Assembly: GCF_030272615.1 (NCBI RefSeq)
Contig: NC_081408.1
Coordinates: 610,149,673-610,213,672 of the forward strand
Direction of reading: 5' to 3'
Length of the DNA: 64,000 bases
DNA from: Cryptomeria japonica
Taxonomy: Eukaryota; Streptophyta; Pinopsida; Cupressales; Cupressaceae
A model generated the notes under the pieces. The model was not told the origin of the DNA. It saw only the letters and a list, made by a program, of their open reading frames with translations, and did no database searches. Positions 46,101 through 58,029 of this stretch are shown here, piece after piece (position 1 is the first letter of the stretch; every line of letters begins with the position of its first letter). A program made the translations under genes and the position numbers.

Positions 46101-48400
46101 GAATTTCGCTCAGGACCCTTTGGAAGGGTCAGGAGCGAATTTTGACAAAGTTGCTCAATCAGACCTCATTCTCAACATTACCTCACCAAGATCAAGTCAA
46201 TAACCTCCAAAATTGCCAAGGAATAGGTTTTGCTCAAGGACCTAGGCAAAATATTAGACCACTTAGGAATTTCGCTCTGGACCCTTTGGAAGGGTCAGGA
46301 GCGAAATTTGCATTCTTGGCTCAAATTCTTCTCACTTTGTGACCATACTCGTTCAGATGCATGTCTAAGGATGCCCTCAATCTCAGCCAATACCAAGCTT
46401 GATGCAAAATTGGAGCGAAATTCCTGAATTAGGCTCAAATTATATCATTTCTTCACTCCAAAATGCCTCCAAGACAAGCATATGCTAGCCTTCTCTCCAC
46501 CAAAGCCTAGGAATCCACCACTTGACCTTCATCATGAGAAAAATAGGCGAAATTGAGAATTTCGCTCTAGACCCTTTGGAAGGGTCAGGAGCGAAATTCT
46601 TGACTTGCTTGTTTTCCTTCACCAAGGTCTATCCTTTTCACTCTCTATACTTGGACTCTCATCTTTGGATCCCTCTCCCATGCATGCAACACTTGTTTGA
46701 CCCTCAAAATGGCTAGAAAGGAGAATTTCGCTAAAAATCATGGCCAAGGACAAGACCTACTTAAGATTTTGCTCTGGACCCTTTGGAAGGGTCAAGAGCA
46801 AAATCCTAGTTTAAGCTCAAAATCTTGATCATTGGTGGCCACAATCAATTCAAAGGCATGCCTAGGGGTCCTTCCAAGCTCAATCTACCTTGATCCACAC
46901 TTAGCTTGACACAAAAATGGAAGGAAAAGAGGGATTTTGGGAATTTCGCTCTGGACCCTTTGGAAGGGTCAGGAGCGAAATTCTAGTTTTGAGCACATTT
47001 CTTCATTCTTTCAACTCCAAACCACCTCAAAAAGGCAAGGACACGTCACTCCACACCTATCTATGCCATAAAAACCAAGGATTTGACCATCTCCAAGGGA
47101 AAATAGGTGTCCTTCAAGAATTTCGCTCTGGACCCTTTGGAAGGGTCAGGAGCGAAATTCTAGTCTTAGCTCAATTCCTTCACGTTTGGTGATCATAAGC
47201 AACTCAAATCCATGCCTAAGGACATCTACAATCTTGATCCACACTTGGCTAGACATAAAATTGGGAGGAAAAGGTAGATTTTAGGCATTTCACTCTGGAC
47301 CCTTTGGAAGGGTCAGAGCGAAATTCAAGATTGAGGCTTGATTCTTCATTCCCTTCGCCCTCATTCACTTCCTAAGGGAAAACATGTTGATTTACTTCCA
47401 AATACTCCCACACAACTAAGATCTTGGTCCAAACGAGGAAGAAATGGGTGTGTTCTTGGAATTTCGCTCTAGACCCTTTGGAAGGGTCAGGAGCGAACTT
47501 CTTGACTAAGGTTGATTTCACACTCCATTGCTTCTCTTTGCCTTCAAGCTTGATCAAACTCACTTCTCCTCACAATAATCAAATCCATCTGCCATCCTTT
47601 TAGCTCAAAACCAGGCCGTTTTCATCATTTTAGGCAAGATAGGGGGTCAAATTGAGGATTTCGCTCTGGATCTAGGCCAAGGACAGGACCTATAAGGAAT
47701 TTCGCTTTGGAGCCTTTGGAAGGGTCAGGAGCGAAATTCTCCTTTTGGGTTGATTTCTACCACTTCATCGCCTCAAACCTCTTCTCAAAGGCAAAAATGC
47801 ATCAAAGCCTCCTCAACCATGCCTCAAAAATCCAAAACTTGGCCATATCAAAGAGCAAAATAGAGGAAAAGTGAATTTCGCGCTGGACCCTTTGGAAGGG
47901 TTAGGAGCGAAATTCTCATTTTAGGCTCATTTTCACCTTTTTCCTCCCTTCTTTGGCTTGGATATAACTTATTAGGCCTCTCATGATCATCCTCCAATCC
48001 TAGTTAGCATTCACTTCAAGGTTTTGTGAAGAAAAAAGGGTCTCATATGAATTTCGCTTTGGACCCTTTGGAAGGGTCAGGAGCGAAATTCCTCCTTATG
48101 CTCAAATCCTGACTTCATTTTCATATTTCTTCACTCCAAATAAGTGTTTTGCCCTCAATAATGCCTGGGAATGAGTTAGTTCTAAGTTTGGATCAAAGTA
48201 GAATGTCCTATAGAGGAATTTGCTCTGGACCCTTTGGAAGGGTCAGGAGCGAAATTGAAATTCGCTTTGGACCCTTTGGAAGGATCAGGAGCGAAATTTG
48301 ACATTTTGGTCTCTCCGTCAGGATTCATATATCAAGGAAGAAATGGGTGCGTTCGTGGAATTTTGCTCTGGACCCTTTGGAAGGGTCAGGAGCGAACTTC
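46101..48400. repeat. Hairpin array in LTR C (14 units)
   Basis: Units of about 43 bp start at 46101, 46267, 46557, 46765, 46941, 47119, 47286, 47459, 47697, 47873, 48049, 48216, 48257 and 48358. Outer arms GAATTTCGCTC / GAGCGAAATTC (11 bp), a two-base mismatch, inner arms GACCCTT / AAGGGTC with a TGG loop. Eight of the thirteen start-to-start distances are 166 to 178 bp. Spacers between units are diverged and look unrelated except for the one duplication. Unit 46765..46805 differs in both outer arms in a paired way. Confidence 0.95.
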
Positions 48401-49140
48401 TTGACTAAGGTTGATTTCACACTCCACTGCTTCTCTTTGCATTCAAGCTTGATCAAACTCACTTCTCCTCACAATAATCAAATCCATCTGCCATCCTCAT
48501 ACTACTAGCAGTTTGCTGATTGCAAACTTGCCTTCACTTGTCAACTGGAATCATTCAACTTAAGCTTAACTTCAATTATCGCTTCTTTATTGATATGCAT
48601 CAACCTGATGGTGTCTATGCTTGTAGCGGTGATCTGAACATCATAAAGCTATCCTTAGAACATCGCACTAACCTTGTGGAGATGATCATAGCATGTCACT
48701 AGTTTTTGGAGGATTCTTCAATTTTCCAAACAGTCAAATTTCAAGATCAGGATGACATTCCAGACAACCAAATTTCAAGACATTTGAAGATCAGGATGAC
48801 ATTCCAAACTTCATCACTCACCAATTTGACCTAACTCAGATCTTCAAAGATGATATTCACTCACCAAGCTTCATTGACCTCCTGAAACTCAAACAAGACA
48901 CTATTAGCAACAAGAGAAAAACTAGGCCTAAGGGAGACTTTCAAAGAAACCCTAACCTGGAGCACCTGCTGACTCCCCCTGGCTCAAGCAGAGCCTGCCA
49001 TCCTAGTGATCCCCCTGGCGACACTTAAAATGCAAAGGCTAACAGACAAAACCCTAAAAACCTAGAAAGCAAACCCCAGAAAGCAAAAAAAAGTAGGGGT
49101 CCCCATTTGCAATGGGGCAATGTGTGAAAACGTCACAACA

Positions 49141-50945
49141 GTTATGTCCTGTCATCACTTTGTATGTGGTGCGATATACCCACAGTACTGTTGGAAGTCT
49201 CTCTTTCTAGTCCTCTCATTTGACTCAGCAAGATTTTTATATAACTGAAACCAGAACCTTGTTTGTGGACTCCACCTATTCTTTTGCTCAAGGGTAGTAC
49301 GAGCTAGAAAGGTTGTGAAATATTTTGAATTTAGTCGTCATTGCCCAAATGACGTGGTTAACAAAATGTACCCCATGATCACTCGTGATCTAGATGGGGA
49401 TGTTGAACCGCATCACAATCTACTAATAGAGAAACCTTCTTGTATGCAGAGTTGGCCAACATAGCTCTGCCAGTAGCACTTTCCGTGCGATGGCGTCTGG
49501 TCCCATGTGGCCTCCAGCTAACCCTTCATGTGATTCCTTTAATACTCTAGGAATCTCTTCTTGCATTACACATCTTCGTAAGACCTGGTTCGGCCCCATC
49601 TTGTACAACGATCTATTGATGAGTTGAAACGTCTTACTCTTCAGGGCTAGCTTCCTCCATTCACTCAAAGGCATGTCCCTCGAGAATGTGGAGGTAGACA
49701 AGTATTCTTTGATGTTCTCGTACCAAGGCGCCAACGCAACAATCTAGAATAGGTGGGCTTCGGGGAAATCTTCATTCACCCTCTCTGGAGGCTCTCCAAA
49801 CTTAATCCTTGACAATTGATCAGCAATAACATAACTTTTCCCCAGCCATAATATGATACTGAAAATTAATTCTTGGAGTAACAATAGCCACCTGCTCACT
49901 CGTCCTTGGATGATTGGTTTATTGACAAGATACATCAGGGCTTGATGATCCACGTAGAATGTAAATGGTGTCGCCCGGAGGTAGTGTTAGAACTTTTGCA
50001 CGGAGTACACAATCCCTAATGCCTCCCTCTTGGTCGTGCTATAGTTCCTTTCTGCCTTTGAGACTAGCTGACTAGCGAAAAAAATCGAATGGTCCAATCC
50101 TTGTATGCCCACTTGTGCCAACATGGCCCCGATGGCATAGTCGGAGGCATCCACGTGCACATGGAACTCCTTGTTCCAATCCAGGTACGCTAGTATTGGT
50201 ACGCTTACCAACCTTGACTCTAGTTTTTCAAATGCCTTCATCTGTTCATCTCCCCAAGCCAATGGTTCGCCTTTCCATGTTAGCATATCAAATGGGTATG
50301 AGATTTGCGCGAAGCTCTTTATGAACCTTTGGTAGTAGACCATGTGCCCAAGAAACGATTTTACTCCTATTACGTTCCCGAAGCTTCCATCTGGATGATG
50401 ACCCTACCTTGTCAGGATTTGTCTTTATTCCTTCCTTGCACACAATGTGGCCGAGTAGTTTCCCTTGTGGCATCATAAATCGACATTTCTTGGGATTCAA
50501 AGCCCAGCGTGCTCTTCGGCACCTTTCCATGCATTCAGAGAGTGCGGTGAGGTGGTTGTCTTATTCACTGTATATTGATTAGTCATCAAGGAATGCCTTA
50601 AAATTCTTTACTAATATCTTGTCAAAAAAGTGTAGGATGATGTGTTGAAAGGTAGTTGGAGCGTTGCAGAAGCCGAATGGCATCATGTTGTGCGCATACA
50701 CCCCGTCCACCACAAAGGTGGTTTTTAATTTATCCTCCTCTGCGATATTGATCCGATTATATCCCAAGAAGCCATCCGTAAAGGAGTATATCTCGTGTCT
50801 TTCCACTTCCTCCAATATAGTATCAGTGAATGGGATAAAAAAGGGATCCTTGATGGTTATTGTGTTGAGGAATCTGAAATCAACACAAATCCTTATCTGG
50901 TTCAACAAATGGCAAGACCCACTCACTTGTCTCTACCTTAAATGA
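49141..50945 (-). pseudogene. Ty3/gypsy pol relic: RT, RNase H, integrase
   Basis: Minus-strand order from the right: reverse transcriptase (IRICVDFRFLNTITIKDPF, then 'PFGFCNAPTTFQ', 50579..50926; 'NPKKCRFMMPQGKLLGHIV', 50288..50530), RNase H (DWNKEFHVHVDASDYAIGAM, 49987..50343; 'VDHQALMYLVNKPIIQGRVS', about 49744..49960), integrase zinc region ('HEGLAGGHMGPDAIARKVL', 49423..49734) and part of the core (HFVNHVIWAMTTKFKIFH, then 'YYPRAKE', to 49146). Stops and frameshifts throughout. The integrase is interrupted by solo LTR C and resumes at 44499. Gag, protease and the RT start are missing. Confidence 0.88.
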
Positions 50946-52157
50946 CAAATGGCGTACATGATGAAGAGATGTGACCTCTCCCTCACATTGAGAGATGTAA
51001 TGCTCAGAATGAATCCCTGTACAACTGCTGACTTCATATCTGCAAGTCTGGGTGCACCATTAATGCACAGAGATGACACAATTTCACTCAAAACTCCCTG
51101 CCACTTCTAAAAACCTTCAATCACAAATAGCAGTAATACAAGAAGAGTTGTAGAATAAATTCTCTTGAAAGTCGACCTCCCAAAGACTAAGATTAATTGG
51201 CCAAAGTACCCACATGATTATGAAGGCAACTGCACTCAGGAAAGGGACGATTTCATAATTAAATAATAATTGCTTCAATGCTCCACCACAATTGCTCAGA
51301 TTTGTTAACCTGTGATCGGGAAGTCTGTGTGAATAATACCCATAACCAGAATCACCACTCTTTGCCCTAGTCAACCATTTTATTTGATTTTTTTCCCACC
51401 TTTTTAAAGCTGCTCGACTAGTAAAGATTTATTGAAGGGAAAATCAATGTCAAAACCCTGCAATCATTTATTAGCAACAATTCAAATAGAACTGATTTAC
51501 AATTAAAAGAACTGAAAAATCTTCATTATTTCCTGTGAATAATAAACCCAAAACATAAAAATCTGCTCAAATCTCTGTCAATATGAACCAGGCATTGCCC
51601 CTGAATGAGACAATACATCCACCATCCTGGGGTGATCTCCCACACCCGAAGATAATGTCCTCTACTCTGCAAACTTGAAAACCTGCAAAAACCTCCTCTT
51701 TTTTCTTCACGGGTGTATGAGAAAAAATCATCGCAAAAGCCTCATATTTCTTTTTTCTCCCCATGCTAAACTTAGCAATTTCGTTAAATTTTTTGAAGCT
51801 CCATTCCCCCATGCCACAATAGGAGAAATTAATATTTTTCAAAGTCCACTTTAAAGCCACAAATTGGAAAAATAAAACATCAATATAAATTCCTTATGAA
51901 TCCCAAAAAGACAACACCCACTTAACAAAGCAATATAACTAAATATTGAAATATTTTGTTGATTTCATGATTGGGCACCATAACCAAGGTTATAATTGAA
52001 ATAATTAATTAAATGCATTTAGTGTTAAACTTAGAGTATTTTTCATTTAATTAATTAAATACTTCAAAGTCTCCCTAACCAATAGCATTAGCATACGGGG
52101 GAACCCATGATAGGCTAATGACCTACAAAAACTTAGGCCTAGAGAGGCGATATTACA
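50946..52157 (-). repeat. LTR-like sequence (TGTAAT...ATTACA)
   Basis: From 50996 (TGTAATGCTC) to 52157 (GCGATATTACA) the ends look like an LTR of the chromovirus type, minus sense more likely (TGTAATATCGCC). No matching target duplication was found (agaga and tgctg), and no second copy is in the window. The short ORFs here have no recognisable domain. Confidence 0.4.
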
Positions 52158-52164
52158 TGCTGTT

Positions 52165-52690
52165 CCTGTAGTGACTTCTTTAAGTCAACACATGTTCAGA
52201 TATTTTGATAATGAGATCAAACTAATGGTTACTTTGTGCTTAAATGAGAATATGAGAATATTGGCACCTAAGTTCCCTATGACGATGACACAATGAAGGA
52301 GGTATTGCACCTGATTGTAGATAGTTTTCAAGATCTTGACAACATCCGTAGCGTTTCTTATTCAAGCAGAGTTGCCATACTGAAAATCTTTGTAGACATT
52401 AGAGTGAGTAACCTTTTGTTGGACTTGGGATTGCAAGATTTGATCTACGATATGTTTCATCATTTCTTGGTCACAATCAGGAGAGAACATGATAAAGATG
52501 TCATTGCAGCCATGAAGAATATTATCAATGAAAGTGATGCTATCTCCCAATCCATCTTATTTATGCTATGGGCTGTTTGGAACCAAGAATGGGCAATTTC
52601 TTCATCTGCATACACATCGGTCCACAGTATATTCAAACAATGTGAGGGGAAGCTGAAGTCTCACTTGAATAAACACAAGCAGATGAAAGA
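52165..52690 (+). pseudogene. PDS5-like cohesin-cofactor fragment, intronless
   Basis: About 175 codons resembling plant sister-chromatid cohesion protein PDS5: HEAT-repeat region with 'NEIKLMVTLCLNENMRILAP' followed by a 1-base frameshift and YDDDTMKEVLHLIVDSFQDL, SVSYSSRVAILKIFVDIRV, LDLGLQDLIYDMFHHFL. PDS5 binds cohesin and regulates its release and sister-chromatid cohesion in the nucleus. Exons that are separate in plant PDS5 genes appear joined here, and the fragment lies directly beside retroelement sequence on both sides. So it is probably a retrocopied or transduced piece, not a working gene. The family call rests on remembered family patterns, not on a search. Confidence 0.65.
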
Positions 52691-54224
52691 ATGTGTTGAG
52701 GAGAATACCTTGCCTCATAATGAATGTGTGACAGATATCCATGTAGATTGCAAATAAATATAGGAAGAAGGAAGTATTTTTGACATCAGAGAGGATGAAG
52801 ATGATTCTTCATGCATTTCCTCTATTACAAATGAGTGCATAGATGAGATCATAGAATCCGATCTCACTAAACCAGCAAAGGATGATTGGACAGTCAAAGA
52901 AGAAGATAGAACTAACACAGTTCTATTCCAGTAGAATGCCAGAGTTACCTTCAATTGGAATGAATCACCGGTTGCTACAGATGACAGGTACACAAATCTC
53001 CTTGTTGGCCAACTTGAGATCACTATTGATAAGTTTGGTAAGGAGATAAATTATTTTGTAGATAATGTGTCTCCACTCGCTTTAGAGGATCGCATGGCCA
53101 TAATTAGTGAATCAGCTAATGTTGATGATGATATTGCTCCTACAATTGAATGTAAGTCAGAAAATTCATTGAGTAGCAGCTCAATTCACTTTGATGAATT
53201 TGATCAAAGACCTTTAGATTTGCAAGAATTGAAGGACCAACTTGTGGTCTCAGAAGAGGAAGTTGTGCAAGAGTTAACAAGGACTAATAATAATCATAAA
53301 TGCATTGGATATCTTATGTGGAAAACTCAAATGGAGGAAAGGCAAAAAGGAGTTGCGAATGGAATTCCTGGTGCACAGCTGCAAGCAATCAAAGAAGCAT
53401 TAGAAAAGAGGAAATCAGATTACTTGCAATTACTCAAGGACAGGGATCTTGCTATCAACTTCGTTGAAGATAAAAAAAAGAAGTTGACAAACTTTGCTTA
53501 CAACTGAGGATGGCTCACTATTCCTTACACAAAAGCAGAAAATCGGACGTTTATTGCAGCCACTCCCATGGAACAAGAAACAAATACTACGGCTATGGAG
53601 ATCATACACATTGTTGAAGAAATTGATGCATTACATAAGGATGAAATAATGCACAATGATTCCAACATTTTCCATTCAAAGGAGGAACAGGGTGCTGATG
53701 AAAATCAGAAGGAAAAACAAGATGATCAATATTCCTATGATGGTACATTTTGCAGCAAGGGGATAGCTGCTATAACAGGATATATGGGCAAATTTTAGAG
53801 TGGTATTCTTGAAGGATCTCCAAAGGACCATGCTAAAGCATCTCACATTGGTTGCATTGCAAGGTATGCTTATCATTTTTCTTTCAACCCACATAAGATT
53901 ATTTGTTCATATCTCCAATGATATATAAGGAATGGAAGGATAGCTGGTGTAAAGGATTTCATGCATCACAATGGAAAGAGGGGCTTTTCTTTTCAGAAGG
54001 GGAATTCGTAATTGATGGAATTTGTATGGACGAAATTTATCCTTTTTCCTTGAGGATATATGCTGAGGACAATTTTCAGACTTGGGATCCAGGGATTTGC
54101 ATGATTGATGGAGTACTTCACAGAATAATGTAGAATATCAGAGTGGCACGGTGGATTCTTGGTGAAGTATTTACGAGATTGATATGGTCTCCTGGAATTT
54201 TGGGTTTGGTATACAGGTGTCCAA
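52691..54224 (+). pseudogene. Decayed coding-like region of unknown origin
   Basis: Open stretches continue after the PDS5-like part: 52757 stop, then an acidic Ser-rich segment, a frame of 146 codons at 53067..53507 rich in Glu, Gln and Lys (ALEKRKSDYLQLLKDRDLAI, coiled-coil-like), and a 76-codon frame at 53568..53798. Stops at 52755, 52933 and 53505 break them. No domain is recognised. The region ends at gypsy 3'-end sequence (54225), so it may be cargo of a non-autonomous gypsy element. Confidence 0.45.
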
Positions 54225-56151
54225 TTGCTTGAGGACAAGCAATCTCGAGATGGGAGGACTTGAAATGTCCCATTTTTGACAAGATTGGAAAATAGAATAT
54301 TATTTAATACCCAAAGCTTAATTATATCAAAAGGGGGAATTAAAAATAATTAATTATTTTTTGTACCCAAAGTCTAATTAAAAGGTAATAATTAAATTGA
54401 CTTTAGGAAATGGAGTTTAATTTAATTAAAGTCACTAAATATTAACGGTGCGAGAAAGCAACTGAATGGAATCAGAAATAATATTGTAAAATGGAGATTT
54501 GGGGAATGGACGAAATATGGAATGATTTATGTTTTTTCTTCACATTAATATTTCTGAGGAAATTCTCAGATTTGACTCAGGACGGAAAACTTGGAGACAT
54601 CACTTTCAGCAGTGCGACTGATCTGCTCTAGGTGATCTTGGAGGAATCAATCACATTTTTCAATTGGATTTAATGGTTGGTTTGCAAAAATTGGTGAGGT
54701 CTTCCCAAGAAGACCAATTTTAGAATTTCAGGATATGGATGGTATGTTGTTATTCATATGATTTCTTGGTGCTTGTTCAAAATATCGAAATATAACAGTT
54801 TCCTACCATAACAACATTGTTCTATTCGAATGCCCGTGTTCTAATTTATATGTTAATTGCAGTTTATATTATTATATTAGTTCCCAAGTATTCTAAAGTA
54901 TTTGAATGCTTGTATTCTATTTAAGTATTGAAGATTGCAATTTTAATACTCATCGCTATTCTGAGTCAACAAGGATTCTTCAGGAGATTGTTCGATTGGA
55001 TTGTTGTGAATTGAGAATCTCAACTAGAGGATATTTCCAAGTAATGAACAAGGTAACAGTGACAGGGATTGATATCATTGGCACTTTCGAGCACACATCC
55101 TTCATCATCTGCCTTAACTTCCGCTAGGAAGGCATTCCAGTCAAAGACGATTTTTATTTTGATGGTTGGGTACCTTGACGTGGGAAGAGTTCATTCAACA
55201 CTGAGATATTGAACGGAAAAGCATTTTGGTGTGTAATTCTTCCTCACACACGGATTTGGTTATCATTTGTTGAATTATACCTTGCTTCGTATATGGGTGT
55301 GTCTAGTATGTGACTCTATTCCATTTTGGAAAATATACAGGTAACAGGATGATATAATTTGCAATCGGGATTATCATTAAATTTTTGGATATTTCGTGCC
55401 CATACACAGGTATTCATTGCAGTCAATTATTCTATTCGCATCAAGCATCTACAAATTGTTGGTCATGAAGTTATGTCAAAAGTGGGCTCTCTATTGGCAC
55501 GGATGATCTTCTGAAGCTACTCTCTCCATATTTTCCTTATTGGACCAAAGATGTCTCTTTTGGTTTTTGCAAGTTTGAATTAAGAGTCAGGTATCTTGTA
55601 TTCCTGGTTGTGCAGCGGTTTCTTTTACCTTGGCTGGTCATGGTGATACATGAGTTTAGAATTGTTGATCTTTGTGTTGTAAATGTTCTATGCAGAAGGC
55701 TAGCAACATTATATGGGCCCGATATCAAATTGAGAAGCAATATTCTGATACTCCTACTCCAAGAAGCAATTGCAGATCACAATGAAATGAACTTCTCAAT
55801 AACAACCGCCTGATAGGATCTTTCTTGACAGTCAGAATCTTTGCTCTCAACTCTATTGGCGTGAATGATAACAAACCGTTAAGGGCGAATAAGGCAAAGT
55901 ATTTGTGTGAAATCTATAATATCATACAACTCTATCCTCAACATGAGAGCTCATAGTATTATGAGTCGCAAGACAATGATGGTGCTTTATAATATATATC
56001 ATGGTCATTGGAAAACACTATTGGTGTTTTAAGGAACGTCTGATTCAGAAGAACCAGAAGTTTAAAAGACGGGAGTTGAATGCTAAGTGTAGTTATGAAT
56101 TCTCGGGCATGTTTTGCAGACTGGACTTCCAAGTCAGATTATGTAATGTCC
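54225..56151 (+). mobile_element. Gypsy 3' end: hairpin, polypurine tract and LTR fragment
   Basis: TTGCTTGAGGACAAGCAA at 54225..54242 is the same sequence as in the intact chromovirus just before its polypurine tract. Then 'gatgggaggact' and an LTR start TGAAATGTCCCA at 54261, matching the TGTAATGTCCCC start of the intact element. The LTR continues to 56151, where another solo LTR is inserted; its end was not found. Small ORFs inside (54906, 55610) are unsupported. Confidence 0.6.
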
Positions 56152-57752
56152 CCATTAAGGAATTTTCTTAGTTTAATCCTGAAACGACAGTTCTAATAAA
56201 AAAATCAAAATTGTAATTATATAAGTTCATTAAATCTAAAAACATTTCATTTTAAAACTTAATTTAAATTCTAAGACTAGTTCTGAAAATACAACTTATC
56301 TTGATGGCCTTCTCTAATTTGGCAATGGGACTTATGTAATGCTGAATACTGCTATACTCCAGTATTCTTCTTATAATCCTTCTGAAAATGTTTCCGAAAT
56401 CTGCTCACACTTCCTCTTTAATTCTGCTCATATACTCCCTTTGATTTTGGCTCAAGATCTTCTTTAACCCACATACATTCTTTCACTCAGATCTACCTTT
56501 AATGACTTTAATGACTTATTTATTTTAAATATTTCCTTGAACATATATATATTCTGTATATATAGAATTCACTTCGATTTCTTATACATTCTGATATTAT
56601 TCCTTATTCAACATACTTCACTTACATATCCGTATTTCTTCTACCCACATCTGCTCTTCAAGAATTGTTGTATTAGCTTGTTCGATCTTTGAAGAGACTA
56701 CTTATATATACCTCATATGATTGCTCCAGCTTATTTATATATCTCCCAGTAATCCTCTTAGCCCCTCCTTTATCTCAATGATCTGTTTTTATATCTGCTT
56801 CTTTGGTTTGGACAGATGTGACTCTTCCCTGGAGTCATACCCTTTGGTACAGACAGATTATATTAGCTCCCAATGAATCACACCTCTTGGTCACTCTTGA
56901 TACTTAATTAATCTTTCTTTTATAAAACTTAATTGCTGTAGCTTTTAACGTTGTCAAGTTTACATGCCGCTGTTAGTTCTTCAGACGATAAACTCATAAA
57001 CGCAGCTCTCCTTATATTGACTTCTCGCTGCCAATCTAGGGGCGGCTCCAAAACACCACCTTTTATCACTGGCAATAAACATCTCCTGGACGATAGTTGA
57101 CAGCTGTTTGATTAGAAATCACTACTGTTATACATCTCTCTTAATCACTTTGTTATATATGATTATTTCGGCTATTTGCTCAGGCTGATCGTATCCACAG
57201 AGGATGAATAATAAAATCCCCAATGATCCCCCTTCAATGGGTAATGGTTCTTAGCGGTGCATCTCTTCACTCAGAATATCCTTCCATGTTCGTGGCCCTT
57301 CCCAAATGTTAATCGCGTCCTTACTTGTTATTATTGGATGAGGATGATATTGATTGGATTATTCGTTGTTTTTAATGGATCGTTCATGAGCCTTAGGCAT
57401 TACACCCCATCTTCCTACTATGCTACGTACCTTTCCTTCTCTCCTTTATACATGTATTAGTAGATGTTGCAAAGGCGGACAAATCTGACATTGGTCTGCC
57501 ATTATGTGTTTATTAATAATTATTTAATAGTAATTAATATTGGTTGCAAATTAGTATTTTATTTAATAATTTATTATTATTGAGATAAATGGTTATTCAT
57601 TATTTAATAATATATTGTTGATAGAAATAAATGGATGATTAATCAGTGCTAAATAAGTGTATTGATATTTAATTTATATGTTTGTTCTTTTGTATTTTAA
57701 TTTTATTATCATCATTTATTATTAAATTATATTTCAAAGTGGGAACATCACA
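56152..57752 (+). mobile_element. Solo LTR, 1601 bp
   Basis: TGTAATGTCCCC at 56152 to GGGAACATCACA at 57752. Flanks gatta (56147..56151) and aatta (57753..57757), four of five equal. No coding region. TA-rich promoter-like stretch near 56545..56570. Confidence 0.7.
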
Positions 57753-58029
57753 AATTATTAAATCTGTATCTTACCCTTTTACAAAGAATGATTGTCAATG
57801 AAACTCTAATCCATGAAGGCAAGCTTACAATAAATCTGTAAATGTGAATTAGCAGCCTGATTTAATTTCATTTCTTGTTATATGTATGTGCAATCTTATG
57901 TACAATACAATCTTGCGAAACAATGTCACTCAACATAAACCAATATCAACCTGAGCCTACAATGAACTATTATCTTGTTCAATAGATTTCCAAGTGTTTG
58001 ACAAATTTCTCAGTAAAGAATAGCGGATA

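Larger units (their letters stand above)
44500..49140 (-). mobile_element. Family H solo LTR, copy C (4641 bp)
   Basis: Plus-strand ends TGTTGATGTG (44500) and GTCACAACA (49140); flanks ggtat (44495..44499) and gttat (49141..49145), a 5-bp duplication with one mismatch. Both flanks belong to one gypsy integrase, which proves a clean insertion. A minus-sense TATA box is at 45371..45378 beside 'tttacaaatgaagag'. The U3-like part (46.1 to 48.4 kb) is a hairpin array. It also contains a 201-bp inverted copy of its own R/U5-side sequence (44882..45082 and 48498..48698) and a 163-bp direct duplication (47436..47598 and 48335..48497). An LTR of this size is unusually long. Confidence 0.88.

Noticed and set aside
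46101-48400. CRISPR-like array of repeats and spacers
   Set aside because: The genome is eukaryotic, the repeats are palindromic LTR parts with spacers of variable length, and no cas genes exist.
50996-52157. Complete solo LTR
   Set aside because: Ends look right (TGTAAT...ATTACA) but flanks agaga and tgctg do not match and no second copy is in the window; listed only as LTR-like.
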